A stretch of 64,000 nt of DNA from positions 310,001-374,000 of the forward strand of contig NZ_RBIQ01000009.1 in the NCBI RefSeq assembly GCF_003634105.1, in the 5' to 3' direction. Source of the DNA: Maribacter vaceletii. Lineage in GTDB: Bacteria; Bacteroidota; Bacteroidia; Flavobacteriales; Flavobacteriaceae. Of this stretch, positions 1 to 9,381 are shown one piece after another. A model generated the notes under the pieces. That model was not told where the DNA came from. It was given only the letters and a program-made list of their open reading frames with translations, and made no database searches. The position numbers and the translations under genes are program-made. How positions within the stretch are numbered: position 1 is the first letter of the stretch; every line of letters begins with the position of its first letter.

Positions 1-2
1 TT

Positions 3-33
3 AAAAAAGCTTTCAAGAAATTGAAAGCTTTTT
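3..33 (-). terminator. Intrinsic terminator after uxaC
   Basis: An inverted repeat with arms AAAAAGCTTTC and GAAAGCTTTTT around a short loop lies 28 bases past the uxaC stop. Read on the minus strand the second arm runs into a T tract, as in a Rho-independent terminator. It would end the sulfatase-to-uxaC transcript. Confidence 0.6.
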
Positions 34-60
34 GTTTTTAAAATAGTTCCTAATTGTTGT

Positions 61-1482
61 TTACGCATTAAAGTTAAAATAGTTTACTGCATTAGTATAA
101 CAAATATCTTGCACCATTTTTCCAAGAAATTCTACATCATTAGGTACAAGTCCTTCTTTTACGTCTTGTGCTATTAAATTACATAATATACGCCTAAAGT
201 ACTCATGTCTTGGAAAGGACAAAAAACTTCTACTATCAGTTAACATACCCACAAAACGACTAAGCAATCCCATATTTGACAGTGCATTTAATTGTTTTTC
301 CATTCCGTCTTTTTGATCTAGAAACCACCATCCGGAACCCCATTGCATTTTACCTGGTATATCTGCATTTTGAAAATTTCCCATCATGGTTGCAAAAACT
401 TCATTCTGTGCAGGGTTTAAATTATAGGTAATTGTTTTTGCTAATTTATTTTGAGAATTAAGCGTATTAAATAACTTAGACATAAACTCTGCCATTGGAA
501 AATCTCCTATAGAATCGCAACCTGCATCTAAACCTATTTCTTTAACTAAATAGCTATTATTGTTTCTAATGGGTCCTAAATGATACTGTTGCACCCAATT
601 GTACTGATGATATTTTTTTCCTAAATAAAAAAACAAAAACGACCGATATTTATCTATTTCGGTAGCAGAAAGTTGTTCTCCATTTACTCTTTTATCAAAA
701 ATTAACATTATTTCTTTCGTAGTATGGTCTTCAATTTTTAACGCTTCCCCAACTCCAAAATCGGATAATCTACATCCATTAGTATTAAAAAATAAAATAC
801 GCGCATCAATAACTTCTAAAAAATCATCCAGAGTATTAATTTTTATAGCCGCACTTTTTCCTAATTTATCTAAGTATGCTAAAAACTCCTCTTTTTGTAT
901 AAAGAATAATTCATCGGACCTAAAGGTTGGTAATACTTTTGTATAATAATTACCCGATTCTGCTATTTGTCTATGGTATTTTAAATCATCGCATGGATCA
1001 TCCGTAGTACAAACCACTTCTACTTTCATTTGCTCTAACAATTGAGCAGGCGTTTTTTGCTCTAAAATAGAATTTGCTTGTTCATAAATTACTTCTGCAG
1101 TAGAAGGTTGTAAAATTTTATCTATATTAAAATAACGTTTTAATTCTAAATGTGTCCAATGAAATAAGGGATTCCTTAATGTATAAGGAACCGTTTCCGC
1201 CCACTTTAAAAACTTTTCTTTATCAGAAGATTTAGACCCTGTTATAAATACCTCTTCAACCCCATTAGCACGCATGCCACGCCATTTATAATGGTCCTCT
1301 TTTAACCAAGCCTTAGTAATATTTTTAACAGGTTTTTTTTCTGCAATTTTTTTTGCTGATAAATGATTATGATAATCTATTATTGGTAAATCTTTAGCAT
1401 AATTATGATATAACTCCACTGCTACTTTAGACTGTAGTAAAAAATTATCTGTAATAAAACCTTCTGAATTTATTACTCCCAT
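61..1482 (-). CDS. uxaC: Glucuronate/galacturonate isomerase (uronate isomerase)
   Basis: Uronate isomerase interconverts D-glucuronate and D-fructuronate, and D-galacturonate and D-tagaturonate, as the first cytoplasmic step of hexuronate use. The 473-residue length is that of the family. The N-terminal DYHNHL motif (residues 36-41, metal-binding His38 and His40) and the C-terminal SRSFLSFPRHEYFRR stretch are UxaC hallmarks. No signal peptide is seen. Its ATG immediately follows the uxuA stop, so the two genes are translationally close and surely co-transcribed. It is the last gene of the run sulfatase, GH117-like, SDR, uxuA, uxaC. Identification by family pattern is firm; which uronate is used in vivo is inferred. 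Confidence 0.96.
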   Translation of the reverse strand: MGVINSEGFITDNFLLQSKVAVELYHNYAKDLPIIDYHNHLSAKKIAEKKPVKNITKAWLKEDHYKWRGMRANGVEEVFITGSKSSDKEKFLKWAETVPYTLRNPLFHWTHLELKRYFNIDKILQPSTAEVIYEQANSILEQKTPAQLLEQMKVEVVCTTDDPCDDLKYHRQIAESGNYYTKVLPTFRSDELFFIQKEEFLAYLDKLGKSAAIKINTLDDFLEVIDARILFFNTNGCRLSDFGVGEALKIEDHTTKEIMLIFDKRVNGEQLSATEIDKYRSFLFFYLGKKYHQYNWVQQYHLGPIRNNNSYLVKEIGLDAGCDSIGDFPMAEFMSKLFNTLNSQNKLAKTITYNLNPAQNEVFATMMGNFQNADIPGKMQWGSGWWFLDQKDGMEKQLNALSNMGLLSRFVGMLTDSRSFLSFPRHEYFRRILCNLIAQDVKEGLVPNDVEFLGKMVQDICYTNAVNYFNFNA

Positions 1483-2661
1483 CTATAATATACTTTTAGA
1501 TATTCCATATTCTAACCCTCGTAATTCCGCTAATCCTCTTAATCTACCAATTCCTGAATATCCTGGGTTAGTTTTCTTCTTTAAATCATCTAGCATTTGG
1601 TGACCGTGATCCGGCCTTACAGGAATTGCAAAATCTTTTCTTCCTTCTACCTTGCGTCTTTTCTCCTCTACTAAAACCTCTTTAACAATACTGTACATAT
1701 CTACATCACCATCTAAATGATTAGCTTCATAAAAGTTACCATGCTCATCTCGCTTTGTACTTCTTAAATGTAAAAAGTGAGTGCGATCTGCAAAACGCTT
1801 AAATATTTGAACCAAATTATTATCGGCCCGCACTCCTAATGAACCTGTACAAAAAGTAATTCCATTAGAAACATCTGGAACATTTTTGAACAAGTACGCA
1901 TAATCTTCTTCTGTACTTACAACTCTTGGAAGTCCTAAAATAGGATAAGGTGGATCATCTGGGTGAATACACATTAAAACATTATTTTGAGAAGCTACAG
2001 GAATAATTTCTTTTAAAAAAGACACTAAATTTTCTTTAAGATTCTGCGCATCTATATTTTTATACGTATCTAAAATTTCTTGAAATTGCTCTAAGGTATA
2101 TCCTTCTTCCGCTCCAGGCAAACCAGCAATTATATTATTTATTAATTGTTTTTTACTATCGTCCGAAAGTGTATTTATATATTTTTTTGCAGCACTTTTT
2201 TGCGCTTTAGAATAACTATTTTCTGCTCCAGGCCTTTTTAATAAAAATAGTTCAAAAGCTGCAAAAGCAATAACATCAAAGCGCAAGGCTTTAGAGCCAT
2301 CTTCTACTTGAAAACTTAAATCTGTTCTTGTCCAATCTAAAACAGGCATAAAATTGTAACACACAATAGATACACCACAGCTTGCTAAATTTTTAATACT
2401 TGTTTTATAGTTTTCTATATATAATTTAAAATTTCCTGTACGTGTTTTTATATTCTCATGTACTGGAATACTTTCTACAACGCTCCAATTAAGTCCAGAG
2501 CTTTCAATAACTTTTTTTCTTTCTTGAATCTCTTTTATTGTCCAAACTTCACCGTTTGGAATATGATGCAATGCAGAAACAACACCTGATGCTCCTGCTT
2601 GTTTTATATCTTCTAAAGTTACTGGGTCTTTAGGTCCGTACCATCTCCATGTTTGCTCCAT
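1483..2661 (-). CDS. uxuA: Mannonate dehydratase
   Basis: UxuA removes water from D-mannonate to give 2-keto-3-deoxy-D-gluconate, the third step from glucuronate. The 392-residue protein begins [15 protein letters not shown] and carries [33 protein letters not shown] and RPDHGHQML, the metal-site and active-site blocks of the UxuA (TIM-barrel) family. It has no signal peptide and is cytoplasmic. It directly abuts uxaC and lies 18 bp after the SDR oxidoreductase, so the three genes form a compact glucuronate-to-KDG module. The KDG kinase and aldolase needed next are not in the window. Confidence 0.96.
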   Translation of the reverse strand: MEQTWRWYGPKDPVTLEDIKQAGASGVVSALHHIPNGEVWTIKEIQERKKVIESSGLNWSVVESIPVHENIKTRTGNFKLYIENYKTSIKNLASCGVSIVCYNFMPVLDWTRTDLSFQVEDGSKALRFDVIAFAAFELFLLKRPGAENSYSKAQKSAAKKYINTLSDDSKKQLINNIIAGLPGAEEGYTLEQFQEILDTYKNIDAQNLKENLVSFLKEIIPVASQNNVLMCIHPDDPPYPILGLPRVVSTEEDYAYLFKNVPDVSNGITFCTGSLGVRADNNLVQIFKRFADRTHFLHLRSTKRDEHGNFYEANHLDGDVDMYSIVKEVLVEEKRRKVEGRKDFAIPVRPDHGHQMLDDLKKKTNPGYSGIGRLRGLAELRGLEYGISKSIL

Positions 2662-2679
2662 TGTCTATTTTGTATTTTT

Positions 2680-3507
2680 TTAAACTCCACTATATGCACT
2701 AAAACCACCATCTATTGGCACTACAACACCAGTAACAAAGGAAGCTCCTTCCCCACATAACCATAACGTTGTTCCTACTAAATCTTCCGGTTTTCCAAAT
2801 TTACCCATTGGCGTTTGCTCTATAATTTGATTTCCTCTTGGCGTTAAACTACCATCATCTTGTGTAAGTAAACTTCTATTTTGGTCTGTTAAGAAAAATC
2901 CTGGTGCTAACGCATTTACTCTAATTCCTACTTTAGAAAAATGAACCGCTAACCACTGGGTAAAATTAGATACGGCTGCTTTAGCTCCACTATATGCTGG
3001 AATTTTTGTTAATGGTGTAAATGCATTCATAGAGGAAATATTTAAAACACTACACCCTTGTTTACCTACCATGTCTTTTGCAAAAACTTGTGTTGGCAAC
3101 AATGTTCCTATTAAGTTTAAATCAAAAACAAACTTTATTCCTGTTGGATCTAAATCAAAAAAAGTTTTAAATCCATCTGTTGTATCTTCTAAATCCTCTT
3201 TAAATAAAAAAGGCTTAGATGTGGTTCCTAAAGGATGATTCCCACCTGCTCCGTTTATTAAAATATCACATGTTCCTAATTTACTATTTACTTCTGCTTT
3301 TGCTATATCTAAAGAATCTTTTTCTAAAACATTAGCCTCTATACCAATAGCAACCCCACCAGATATATTAATTTCATTAGCAATGGCATCTGCAGCTTCT
3401 TTACGTAAATCTAATACTGCAATTTTATGCCCTTCTTTTGCAAGGGCTTTTGCTAATGTACTACATAAAACTCCTCCAGCTCCCGTTAAAACAACTACTT
3501 TACTCAT
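2680..3507 (-). CDS. SDR-family D-mannonate oxidoreductase (fructuronate reductase)
   Basis: A classical short-chain dehydrogenase of 275 residues: nucleotide-binding TGAGGVLCS at residues 8-16, NGAGG at 86-90, catalytic Ser158/Ser159 and YSGAK (Tyr172, Lys176). In many Bacteroidota an SDR of this kind sits beside uxuA and replaces the unrelated long-chain UxuB, reducing D-fructuronate to D-mannonate with NAD(P)H. That role is inferred from position: 18 bp upstream of uxuA, with uxaC next. The internal stretch HPLGTTSKPF with a following acidic insert fits this SDR subgroup. A generic gluconate-type SDR cannot be excluded by sequence alone. Confidence 0.85.
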   Translation of the reverse strand: MSKVVVLTGAGGVLCSTLAKALAKEGHKIAVLDLRKEAADAIANEINISGGVAIGIEANVLEKDSLDIAKAEVNSKLGTCDILINGAGGNHPLGTTSKPFLFKEDLEDTTDGFKTFFDLDPTGIKFVFDLNLIGTLLPTQVFAKDMVGKQGCSVLNISSMNAFTPLTKIPAYSGAKAAVSNFTQWLAVHFSKVGIRVNALAPGFFLTDQNRSLLTQDDGSLTPRGNQIIEQTPMGKFGKPEDLVGTTLWLCGEGASFVTGVVVPIDGGFSAYSGV

Positions 3508-3627
3508 TCTTATTATATTTTATTATTTCGAAAAACGTGTACGTTAACGTAAATATAGTAAAAAAACACAAATAGATTAATTAACTATGAGTTTATGAAA
3601 TATGCTTATGCATTCCTATCAAAAATA

Positions 3628-3651
3628 AAAGGCAGTTAAATAACTGCCTTT
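3628..3651 (-). terminator. Probable terminator
   Basis: A perfect stem (AAAGGCAGTTA / TAACTGCCTTT) is followed on the minus strand by TTTTATTTTTG. It lies downstream of the GH117-like gene and upstream of the SDR gene, so some transcription may stop here before the uronate genes, which would then need their own promoter within 3508-3628. Confidence 0.5.
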
Positions 3652-3656
3652 ATATA

Positions 3657-3752
3657 GTAAACTAGCTCGGGTAATTCCCACGAGGCATTTATAAGGAAAC
3701 AAATTTTGATATCGAGGCAAGCCTCGGAGTATTCAAATTTTGATTATCGAGT
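3657..3752 (+). repeat. Dispersed ~95-bp palindromic repeat, copy 1
   Basis: This block contains CTCGGG, GAGGCATTTATAAGGAAAC, the hairpin GAGGCAAGCCTC and a terminal CGATTATCGAG-like hairpin (here GATTATCGAG). Near-identical copies occur at 41591-41686 (same strand) and 44785-44879 (opposite strand). All three copies are intergenic. It shares no coding potential. It sits between the GH117-like gene and the SDR gene. Confidence 0.85.
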
Positions 3753-3766
3753 AAAATTTAATTGCA

Positions 3767-5026
3767 TTATTTTTTAGCTAACCTTTTAAGCTGTTTTTCA
3801 CTTAAACCTTGCGAATAATATACTTCTGGAGTATGTTTTACTCTATGTTCTTTCATTTCTGGGTCGTGTAAATCTAAACTTAAATCACAATCAAAACGCA
3901 CTAATTTAGAGCAAAATTTATTCCAATTGCTATTTACATTGATAAAATGAGCCGTTCCCCAAGTAATTCCTCGTCCGTCTTTAGTGTTCGTAAAAGCATC
4001 TGGAACATATGGTGCAGCTGCATAAGGCATCATTTCAGTAATTGAAGCGATTTCAAAATTAACCCAATCTTTTGCATACTGAATGGTGTTATGCTCAGGA
4101 CCATCTTTATAAACTAACGCCGCAACACCTTCTTTAAAAGGAAATAGAGATGTTTCGTGCCCAGAGGTAATTAAAGGGTTTAATGGGTGTTTTTCAAAAG
4201 GCCCCAGCGGATTGTCTGCAATGGCTAAACCTTGCATTCTAACTAGGTCTGGCCTTTCACCAAAATCAGATTTATAATAAATATATACTTTACCGTCATG
4301 AACTAATGGGTATGGATCATGAATAGAGTATTGGTCCCACTCCCCTTCTGCTCCATTAGGAATAACAATTTTATTGTATGCGGTCCACGGTCCTTCTGGG
4401 GAGTCAGCATAAGAAACTGCTACTGGACAATCATCTCCTCTTTTACCACTAGCTTCCATAAATCCTTGGTAATACAAGTAGAATTTACCTTTCCATTCTA
4501 AAATATCGGTTGTGGTTACAGAACGCCAACCCACTGTTGGTTTTTCAGGTCGTTTAATAGCTACACCTTGTTCTTCCCAGTTAAAACCATCTTTTGAGGT
4601 CGCATACCAAATATCTGCTAAATCCCAATCTGATGATGGAATAGTATCATTACTTTTTGCTGCTCCTTGAGGAGGCGTAGGAGTATTTCTATACGTATAC
4701 CAAATATAGTATTTTCCGTTATGAAGTAAGACTTTAGATGGGTCTCTTCTAGAAATAGTACCATCAAAATCGTTATAATCAAAACCTTTTAAATCGGTAT
4801 ATTTAAACTGACTGAAAAGTTCGTTATTTTGAGGTTGTGGTGCTTCGTAATCTGTGTAGATACGTTCCATAGCAGCACTCATTTGCCTATTAGGTTTTTC
4901 CTTTGGGAGAATAAAAGGAAAGCCACCTTGTTCCACTTCCGAGACTTCATTATTCTTTTCCTTAACTTCTTTCTTACACGAAAAAAACATACAAGTTATT
5001 AGTACCGCACTTATAATTTTATTCAT
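3767..5026 (-). CDS. GH117-like glycoside hydrolase, lipoprotein
   Basis: A 419-residue exported lipoprotein: signal MNKIISAVLITCMFF with lipobox Cys17. The mature part looks like a five-bladed propeller of family GH117, whose founding members cut 3,6-anhydro-L-galactose from agar oligosaccharides. Motifs recognised are SRRDPSKV (Asp95), IHDPYPLV (Asp237) and SGHETSLFPF (His290, Glu291), the usual acidic and histidine active-site positions, plus tandem WYATSKDG and YYQGF blade motifs. It follows the sulfatase by 45 bp in a likely operon. Because uronate genes follow, the true substrate may be a different sulfated algal sugar. Relation to GH43-type propellers is the main alternative. Confidence 0.8.
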   Translation of the reverse strand: MNKIISAVLITCMFFSCKKEVKEKNNEVSEVEQGGFPFILPKEKPNRQMSAAMERIYTDYEAPQPQNNELFSQFKYTDLKGFDYNDFDGTISRRDPSKVLLHNGKYYIWYTYRNTPTPPQGAAKSNDTIPSSDWDLADIWYATSKDGFNWEEQGVAIKRPEKPTVGWRSVTTTDILEWKGKFYLYYQGFMEASGKRGDDCPVAVSYADSPEGPWTAYNKIVIPNGAEGEWDQYSIHDPYPLVHDGKVYIYYKSDFGERPDLVRMQGLAIADNPLGPFEKHPLNPLITSGHETSLFPFKEGVAALVYKDGPEHNTIQYAKDWVNFEIASITEMMPYAAAPYVPDAFTNTKDGRGITWGTAHFINVNSNWNKFCSKLVRFDCDLSLDLHDPEMKEHRVKHTPEVYYSQGLSEKQLKRLAKK

Positions 5027-5071
5027 CCTATATTTTAATTAAATTAAACTTTTATCTTTTTTTATAAAAAA

Positions 5072-6868
5072 TTAATACTCACCTATATATTCTACATAGG
5101 TATAATACACCCCATATTTTTCTTTCCCTTCTATAAAATCATTTACCAAAAAAGTTTTACCTTTTTCTAAGTGAACATCAAAGTTTATTTCTTCATCTGT
5201 ATTAGAAATTTCTTTTTCTATAATTTGATTGGCTATTTGAATTTGTACTTTCTCTGGAGAGATTGCCTTATATGTAAACCAATTTTTAGGATTAACCTCA
5301 GGGACTCCTAAAATAGGGCCTGAGCACTCTACAGGCCATCTTCTACAGGAAATTCTATAAACCCCTTTCTTTTCTATTTTTATAGCATGGGTATTATTTT
5401 TACTTTTTAAACCTGCTGCAACTTGTTCACTTTTCCAAAATCCTTCATTTTCCCCTATTGCATGTTGTATCGTAAGCTTAATTGTTTTCTGATTAGTGTT
5501 GCCAACTATTGCAGTTGGAAATTCAAAATATTCCGGATTGGTTTTAGAAACTTTTAAAAACTTAGCATTGTCTTGTAGCATTTGTTTTACCATATCTGGA
5601 TATTTACTTGCTACATTATTTTCCTGCATTCTATCTGCCTCTATATTATATAATTCATTACCGTTTACAAGCCTCCATTTACCGTTTATAATACAAGTAT
5701 TATTAACATCAGTTGGCGGTCTCCAATCCTGACGATTATGAACAAATATGGTTCTCTCCTCTAACTTTTCGTCCTTATTAAACAATAAAGGAGAAACATC
5801 TAAACCATCTAAACCATTAGTTTCAGGAATTTGTATGTTACATAATTTAGCTAATGTTGGCATAATATCTACATGAGCCGTAGTTTCGCTTATGTCCCAA
5901 CCGCCTTTTATTTTACCATCTTTCCATCGTATAAAAAAAGGTACTCTATGTCCGCCTTCTATTCTATCGCCTTTTCTCCCTCTAAATCCCATATTATAGC
6001 CCATTTTACCATCTCTACTTATACCACCTGTTGCACCATTATCAGTCATAAAAATTAAAATGGTATTGTCTGCCAATTTATTTTTCTTTAAAAACTTCTC
6101 TAACTTCCCAAAATTCTCATCAATGTTAGCTACCATACCAAAATACTTAGCATTAGGAAACTCTATTCCTTCTAATGCTTTATATGGTTGTGCATATTTA
6201 TCCTCTACATAATGTGGGGTATGTGGAGCATTGGTAGGTAAATACACAAAAAAGGGTTTATCTTTATTTTTTTCAATAAAGTGAATTGCTTCTTGAAACC
6301 AAACATCTGTACAATACCCTTTAAAAGGCTTAGGTTTATTATTTACATAATATGTATCATTAAAATAATTATTACCCCAATAATCTGACAATTCCCCTAC
6401 ACCACCAGCTTTATGATGTATTGCAACATCAAAACCAAAATCTGTAGCCCTTACAGGGTAATTATCTCCTAAATGCCATTTGCCAAAAATACCTGTTGTA
6501 TATCCATTTTCACTAAACAACTTAGCAATACTATTTGTTCCTTCAGAAAGAGCGTCCCTACCTTTATACGTAGCCCAAGCACCATTATTTATTGGGTACT
6601 TACCTGTCATTAATGCACTTCTTGTTGGTGTACATACTGGACTTACATGAAAATCTGTAAAGCGAACAGCTTGCTTATAAAATTTATCAATATTGGGTGT
6701 CTTAAGCCATGGATTACCATGACATCCTAAATCCCCAATTCCTTGATCATCGGTAAGAACTAATATTACATTAGGTTGTTTTTGAGAGTAAGTAATATTC
6801 CCCAATAAAAAAAATACAAATACTACACATACTATTTCATAATAATTCTTTTGATGTATTCTTATCAT
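5072..6868 (-). CDS. Secreted S1-family sulfatase
   Basis: A 598-residue formylglycine sulfatase. After a hydrophobic signal ending TYSQ come PNVILVLTDDQGIGDLG (metal ligands Asp40, Asp41) and CTPTRSALMTGKYP, the C-x-P-x-R signature whose Cys79 would be converted to formylglycine by an external maturase. GKWHLGD and later FMTDNGATGG are further sulfatase motifs. The C-terminal ~130 residues extend beyond the usual core. It removes sulfate esters from algal polysaccharide in the periplasm or at the surface. It heads the run with the GH117-like gene and the uronate genes and is divergent from the TPR regulator at 7045. S1 subfamily cannot be set by eye. Confidence 0.92.
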   Translation of the reverse strand: MIRIHQKNYYEIVCVVFVFFLLGNITYSQKQPNVILVLTDDQGIGDLGCHGNPWLKTPNIDKFYKQAVRFTDFHVSPVCTPTRSALMTGKYPINNGAWATYKGRDALSEGTNSIAKLFSENGYTTGIFGKWHLGDNYPVRATDFGFDVAIHHKAGGVGELSDYWGNNYFNDTYYVNNKPKPFKGYCTDVWFQEAIHFIEKNKDKPFFVYLPTNAPHTPHYVEDKYAQPYKALEGIEFPNAKYFGMVANIDENFGKLEKFLKKNKLADNTILIFMTDNGATGGISRDGKMGYNMGFRGRKGDRIEGGHRVPFFIRWKDGKIKGGWDISETTAHVDIMPTLAKLCNIQIPETNGLDGLDVSPLLFNKDEKLEERTIFVHNRQDWRPPTDVNNTCIINGKWRLVNGNELYNIEADRMQENNVASKYPDMVKQMLQDNAKFLKVSKTNPEYFEFPTAIVGNTNQKTIKLTIQHAIGENEGFWKSEQVAAGLKSKNNTHAIKIEKKGVYRISCRRWPVECSGPILGVPEVNPKNWFTYKAISPEKVQIQIANQIIEKEISNTDEEINFDVHLEKGKTFLVNDFIEGKEKYGVYYTYVEYIGEY

Positions 6869-7044
6869 AATTAAGGTTTTTTTATAATATTTTGATTCAA
6901 AATTAATAACAAAAACATATTATAAGAACATGATTTGTCTTAATCAAATTTAACTAATTAGAGTAATCTTATCTAAAAAAACAACTCTACAAATAATATA
7001 CAATAGTTAATAATTATTCTATTTGTCATTTTTTAATTAAGATA

Positions 7045-8718
7045 ATGTATATATTAGATTACATTTTACATTTTTTACACATGAATCTAATAATCAGCTT
7101 ATTAATAGCAATAAATATTAATTACACTTCAAAATATTTAGAAAAATCAGATAACATTTATATAGAAAAAAGTATACAAGATTCTACTTTATACTATACA
7201 AGTAAAATGAAAAATGCAATAAATAAGTCTGCCCTTTTTCCTTATGCATCTTACAAATCTTTAAAAAAAAGCATTCTATATTTTAAAAAGAAAAAGGACA
7301 CTAATCGGGCTATTAATGGTCTAATAAAAATGTCTCAAATTCAAAAACAAAAAAGGAATTATAGTAAAACTTTTGACCATTTATGGGAAGCAAAATACTT
7401 AAGCGACTTATATCACCGAAAGGATCAAAAAGTAACAATTAGAATAAGCTTAGCTAGACTTTATGATAATTTTAATTTAACAGAACAATCTGTTACTCTT
7501 TTAGAAGATGCCTCTTCTATTGCAAAAGAAATATATTTTGAAGATAATCAAAAAACAGAAAATCTTATATCTAGTTATATGTATATGGCGGTTAGGCACA
7601 GAAAATCTGGAAATTATAAAACCGCCCTCGCCTATTTAGACTCCTGCTACATAAATGATAAAATAAATTTAAAACAAAGAATAGATATGCCTTTTTGGGA
7701 TGCCGAAAAAGGTAAAATCATGCAAAAAATTGGAAGAAATGAAGAAGCTGGTAAGTATTTACATGAAGCTCGAGATTTAACTCAAAACTTAATAATAACA
7801 TACAGACCTAATATCTCTATGTATTTAGGAGATTTAAAATATAGTATAAACCAATTAGACAGTGCTAATTATTATTATAAAGAGAGCTTAAATCTAACTC
7901 GTAGGAAAGGCTTCAATAATGACTTAGAAGGAGAAGTTCTTCTTAAAATTTCTAAAGTCTACGATAAAAAGAAAAAAACTAAACTAGCATACCGGGCTCT
8001 TTCAGAATCTATAACTATAGAAGCAGAAACACTAAAAGATAAAAACCGCACTAATAGTGAGTTATTTGAAATTAAAAATACGTACTTAAATTCTATTTCA
8101 GAAAAAAATGAAGAATTAGAAAAACAAAATATTATAATAGAAAAAAACAACCAAATACAATTTAGGCTTAAAGTAATTTTAGGGTTATTACTGCTCCTTG
8201 GTATTATCTCGTACACTTTTATACAAATGCGTTTAAAACTAAAAAAAACCTTATTAGATAAAAAAGAAGCACAAATAAAAGCAGAAAGCAATAAGAAAAA
8301 AAGTGAAAATGAAATAGAATTAAAAAGTAAAGAACTCACCTCCTATGCATTACAATTAGTAGATAAAGATTCTGCTATTGATGAACTCCTAGATGTGTTA
8401 AAAACTGAAGCATCTCAAAAATATAAAAATCTTTATTATAAGTACAAAAAAGGATCCAAAGATTTATGGGACGATTTTAACTTACAATTTACGAGTATAA
8501 ACTCTGCATTCTACAATAAACTAGAAACTTTGCATCCTAAATTGAGCACAACAGAACAAAAGCATTGTGCTTTAATAAAACTAAATTTAGGCACTAAAGA
8601 AATGGCTAGAATATTAAATATTGAAGCGCATAGTGTTCACGTATCTAGGTCTAGAATACGTAAAAAAATTGGCCTACAACGTTCCGAAAATTTAGAAAAA
8701 TATATTGGTAGTCTTTAG
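7045..8718 (+). CDS. TPR-containing membrane regulator with LuxR-like HTH
   Basis: A 557-residue protein. The N-terminus has a hydrophobic segment (residues ~13-25; an alternative ATG at 7081 gives a cleaner signal). Residues ~75-350 are helical repeats of the TPR type (for example ALAYLDSCY, EEAGKYLHEARDL, DSANYYYKESLNL). One membrane helix follows at ~376-394 (VILGLLLLLGIISYTFIQM), then a charged coiled coil and a C-terminal helix-turn-helix (LSTTEQKHCALIKLNLGTKEMARILNI, then HSVHVSRSRIRKKIGL). This layout, with a periplasmic TPR sensor and cytoplasmic DNA-binding end, is common in Bacteroidota. Divergent orientation to the sulfatase suggests control of the sulfatase-uxaC run. No kinase domain is present. 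Confidence 0.82.
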   Translation: MYILDYILHFLHMNLIISLLIAININYTSKYLEKSDNIYIEKSIQDSTLYYTSKMKNAINKSALFPYASYKSLKKSILYFKKKKDTNRAINGLIKMSQIQKQKRNYSKTFDHLWEAKYLSDLYHRKDQKVTIRISLARLYDNFNLTEQSVTLLEDASSIAKEIYFEDNQKTENLISSYMYMAVRHRKSGNYKTALAYLDSCYINDKINLKQRIDMPFWDAEKGKIMQKIGRNEEAGKYLHEARDLTQNLIITYRPNISMYLGDLKYSINQLDSANYYYKESLNLTRRKGFNNDLEGEVLLKISKVYDKKKKTKLAYRALSESITIEAETLKDKNRTNSELFEIKNTYLNSISEKNEELEKQNIIIEKNNQIQFRLKVILGLLLLLGIISYTFIQMRLKLKKTLLDKKEAQIKAESNKKKSENEIELKSKELTSYALQLVDKDSAIDELLDVLKTEASQKYKNLYYKYKKGSKDLWDDFNLQFTSINSAFYNKLETLHPKLSTTEQKHCALIKLNLGTKEMARILNIEAHSVHVSRSRIRKKIGLQRSENLEKYIGSL

Positions 8719-9009
8719 GCATAAAAGAAATTCAATGTTATAAAAAATAAAATACAAGCTCTTTATTTATAGTTATATACTTAATTTTTTAATCATTTCT
8801 TAATACTAAACTCTTTTACAAGAATTAGAAAATTCTTTTATCAACACCTATTGTTCACAACAAAAAAGCTCAAAAAAAGAAATAAAAAAACACACAACAC
8901 ACTAATAAACAAACATTTAAAACGTTATATACACCAGAATAACATTCTTAAAAATATCACAAATCTAAAAACCTAATAGCCCTATAAGAAGTAACAATTG
9001 CAATGATAT
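8719..9009. other. AT-rich intergenic stretch
   Basis: About 290 bases, extremely AT-rich, between the TPR regulator and the 73-residue gene. No open frame of note, no RNA gene and no strong hairpin was found. The right end leads into a promoter-like sequence at 9010. Confidence 0.5.
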
Positions 9010-9039
9010 TTGGAAATGTTCTATATTATATTAACTTTA
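9010..9039 (+). promoter_or_regulatory. Candidate Bacteroidota promoter of the 73-aa gene
   Basis: TTG (9010-9012), 19 bases, then TAACTTTA (9032-9039) approximates the Flavobacteria -33/-7 consensus TTG-N19-TAnnTTTG with one mismatch. It ends 15 bases before the ATG at 9055, leaving a very short leader. Confidence 0.5.
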
Positions 9040-9054
9040 GCAAAAATTTAATTT

Positions 9055-9276
9055 ATGGATTTAACGGAAAGAGCTCTCGAGTTTGAAACCAGAAAAATGA
9101 GCAACATGTCTACTAGTGATCGTGTTGAAGCATCGAGAGAAGCAAAAGCATTAATATTAGAAATTAACGAAATTTATAAAGAAACTAAGGATTCTGACCT
9201 AATGGACATGATGAAAAGGTTGACTGAAAAGAAAAAGAAAATTGAGAAACGCCTTAAAGGTGCGCCTTTAGTGTAA
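9055..9276 (+). CDS. Small conserved charged protein, function unknown
   Basis: A 73-residue, highly charged and helical protein with no signal or membrane segment. It starts MDLTERALEFETRKM, has a Lys/Glu-rich coiled-coil-like end (MMKRLTEKKKKIEKRL) and finishes GAPLV. I recognise no named domain. It has its own promoter-like sequence and is followed by a long perfect palindrome that could act as a terminator, so it is probably a single-gene unit. The coding frame is supported by the clear start, even composition and downstream hairpin. Confidence 0.7.
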   Translation: MDLTERALEFETRKMSNMSTSDRVEASREAKALILEINEIYKETKDSDLMDMMKRLTEKKKKIEKRLKGAPLV

Positions 9277-9313
9277 CTCATTAAAACAATCATTTTATTT
9301 TTACCTTAAAAAG

Positions 9314-9361
9314 TAAAATATAAGAGGTGTATAGTTTAAACTATACACCTCTTATATTTTA
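9314..9361. terminator. 48-bp perfect palindrome, probable terminator
   Basis: Each half is the exact complement of the other: the right arm reads AAACTATACACCTCTTATAT then TTTA, centred between 9337 and 9338, with no loop. A/T runs at both ends make it a plausible bidirectional terminator after the 73-aa gene. It ends only 20 bases before the ATG of the YeeE gene, so it could also be an operator or attenuator for that gene. Confidence 0.6.
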
Positions 9362-9381
9362 ACATAAACCCTAGTAAAATT

